Source: Spirochaetales bacterium
GTDB taxonomy: Bacteria > Spirochaetota > Spirochaetia > DSM-27196 > SKKC01
Direction of reading: 5' to 3'
Assembly: GCA_007121695.1 (NCBI GenBank)
Contig: SKKC01000403.1
Span: 1 to 5,463 of the forward strand
DNA length: 5,463 bases
Part shown: positions 4,301 through 5,463 of the stretch, one piece after another
How positions within the stretch are numbered: position 1 is the stretch's first letter
How the letters are laid out: every line of letters starts with the position of its first letter
The notes under the pieces: generated by a model
Told to the model about the DNA's origin: nothing
The model's database searches: none
The model's input: the letters and a program-made list of their open reading frames with translations, nothing else
Program-made: the position numbers and the translations under genes

Positions 4301-5463
4301 ATACAGAACAGGAAGTTCGCGAACTTCGCGAGCAGATACGTAAACACGAGTATCTCTACTTTGTGGCGGGCCGTCCCGAACTCAGCGATGCAGAGTTCGA
4401 CGGCCTGTTTCAGCGTCTGCAGGAGCTCGAGGCAGAACATCCCCACCTGAAGACCGACGATTCTCCGACGCTCAGGGTTGGATCCGATCTGTCCGGGGAC
4501 TTTCCCGAAGCGGCACACACCGTCCCTGTGTTGAGTCTCGATAAGGCGTACTCACACGAAGAACTCGCGGCATGGGCGCGCCGTACGTCAGACAGGCTCG
4601 AACACAGGCCGGTGTTCGTGATAGAGGAAAAGCTCGATGGAGTAAGCATTGTCCTGTACTACGAGCAGGGCGTGCTTGTCCGTGCGGTGACCCGCGGGAA
4701 CGGGCGTACCGGAAACGACGTGACTGCCAACGTCCGGACGATACGCGATGTGCCGCTGCGCTTACAGCAGAATGTCGATATTGCCGTTCGAGGAGAAATT
4801 CTTCTCCCACTCCAGGCCTTTCGGTCGCTCAACGAAGACATGGAGACACCGTACGCGAATCCGCGAAACCTCGCCGCGGGAACGCTTCGCAGGGTCAAGT
4901 CGAGCGAGACCGCCGCAGTACCGCTGCGCTGCTTCGCCTACGAAGGGTTTATCACGTCGGGAGATGAAACCCGACGAGTCGCGACGCATCGTGAAATGCT
5001 TCTGATGCTCGCCCGGCTGGGGTTTCGGGTGAACCCCCATATGGGCCTGTTCTCGGCCGATGGCGTTGACGAGGCGTTTCCTGCAGGGGCAGCCGAGCTT
5101 CCGGCATTCGCGTCGGTGCAGACCGGCACACTCGACGACCTCGAAGAGGTTATTGCCCGCTGGACAGGCGACCGCTCGTCGCGCGAGTACGAGATCGACG
5201 GTCTGGTGGTTAAACTGGACGACCTTTCGCTGCGGGACGAGCTCGGATATACGGGGCATCACCCACGGTGGGCAATCGCCTACAAGTTCGAGTCGCCGGT
5301 TTCGGTTACAAAGGTACGCGCGATAGACGTACAGGTGGGGCGAACCGGGCGTATAACGCCGGTTGCGCGGGTCGAACCCGTTGGTATTGGCGGCACGACG
5401 GTGAGCAATGTCACGCTTCATAATCAGGCGTATATCGAGGCACTCGAGCTGCACGTCGGCGAC
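4297..5463 (+). CDS. ligA: NAD+-dependent DNA ligase LigA, N-terminal 389 codons, apparent ATA start
   Basis: LigA seals nicks in DNA during replication and repair, using NAD+ as the AMP donor. Residues 1-60 are domain Ia (KHEYLYFVAGRPELSDAEFD). The adenylation domain follows, with LSLDKAY, the nucleotidyl-lysine motif EEKLDG (Lys112), TRGNG at 132-136, RGE with Glu167, NPRNLAAGTLRR (Arg190, Arg198), YEIDGLVVK (Asp301, Lys306) and WAIAYKF (Lys330). The OB fold begins with QVGRTGRITPVARVEPV and TLHN before the window ends; zinc finger, HhH and BRCT domains, expected in a protein of about 670 residues, lie outside. The frame is open from the stop at 4243-4245, yet its first canonical start is GTG at 4363, which would delete half of domain Ia. 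I therefore place the start at ATA 4297, 6 nt after GGAGG and overlapping the previous TAG. His23 and Tyr35 of E. coli LigA correspond to Phe22 and Phe34, and Asp138 to Asn135. Confidence 0.95.
   Translation, partial: MDTEQEVRELREQIRKHEYLYFVAGRPELSDAEFDGLFQRLQELEAEHPHLKTDDSPTLRVGSDLSGDFPEAAHTVPVLSLDKAYSHEELAAWARRTSDRLEHRPVFVIEEKLDGVSIVLYYEQGVLVRAVTRGNGRTGNDVTANVRTIRDVPLRLQQNVDIAVRGEILLPLQAFRSLNEDMETPYANPRNLAAGTLRRVKSSETAAVPLRCFAYEGFITSGDETRRVATHREMLLMLARLGFRVNPHMGLFSADGVDEAFPAGAAELPAFASVQTGTLDDLEEVIARWTGDRSSREYEIDGLVVKLDDLSLRDELGYTGHHPRWAIAYKFESPVSVTKVRAIDVQVGRTGRITPVARVEPVGIGGTTVSNVTLHNQAYIEALELHVGD
4312..4327. repeat. 16-bp perfect palindrome just inside ligA
   Basis: GAAGTTCGCGAACTTC is a perfect inverted repeat. 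In mRNA it could form a 6-bp stem with a CGCG loop beginning 15 nt after the first base of the ATA start. The underlying codons are a 9-bp near-tandem repeat (GAAGTTCGC, GAACTTCGC) encoding Glu-x-Arg-Glu-x-Arg, so the palindrome could be a coding by-product. Confidence 0.6.

Noticed and set aside
4297..4363. A sequencing frameshift or a truncated pseudogene explaining the missing ligA start
   Set aside because: The frame is continuous from the Shine-Dalgarno through all ligase motifs to the window end, and domain Ia aligns from the first residues. A base error at 4299 remains possible and is covered in the finding.
5019..5037. GGGGTT and AACCCC inverted repeat with a 7-nt loop, considered as a terminator
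   Set aside because: It lies in the middle of the ligA coding region and has no following T run; the codons encode a normal part of the protein.
4762..5454. A 230-codon minus-strand open frame opposite ligA
   Set aside because: It is antisense to highly conserved ligase motifs, and its translation has atypical composition and no known fold.

Overview
The window is densely coding, GC-rich bacterial DNA (about 60% by eye) organised as two divergent operons separated by roughly 85 bp. A LoaP-type NusG paralogue, a spirochaete-like pairing of a soluble CapD-type sugar dehydratase with what looks like a DegT-family aminotransferase, exported envelope proteins with SPOR and barrel domains, and strong Shine-Dalgarno sites together suggest a Spirochaetota member (Spirochaeta/Treponema relatives). 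This is inference; no marker gene in the window proves it.

Left half, minus strand, read from about 2051 down to 1: a LoaP/NusG-like processive antitermination factor, then a nucleoside-diphosphate-sugar 4,6-dehydratase whose start overlaps the loaP stop (ATGA), then 10 nt further the first codons of a probable sugar aminotransferase that runs off the window. This reads as the head of a surface-glycan or nucleotide-sugar operon carrying its own elongation factor, so that RNA polymerase can cross terminators in a long downstream transcript.

Right half, plus strand, 2137 to the end: a small exported protein of unknown function, an exported protein with a degenerate RlpA-like barrel, a long acidic Pro/Glu-rich spacer and a C-terminal SPOR domain, and the first 389 codons of NAD+-dependent DNA ligase (ligA). 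The three genes are tightly packed (16 nt gap, then a 4-nt overlap) and are probably co-transcribed.

The most unusual point is the ligA start. Its frame has no ATG, GTG or TTG between the upstream in-frame stop (4243-4245) and the conserved N-terminal domain. The only sensible initiator is an ATA at 4297, placed 6 nt after a perfect GGAGG and overlapping the preceding stop codon as ATAG. A 16-bp perfect palindrome follows 12 nt after that codon. The ligase also carries substitutions at two of the five known NMN-binding positions of domain Ia and at the TRGDG motif. The SPOR protein's barrel has lost the catalytic residues of RlpA lytic transglycosylases while keeping their spacing.
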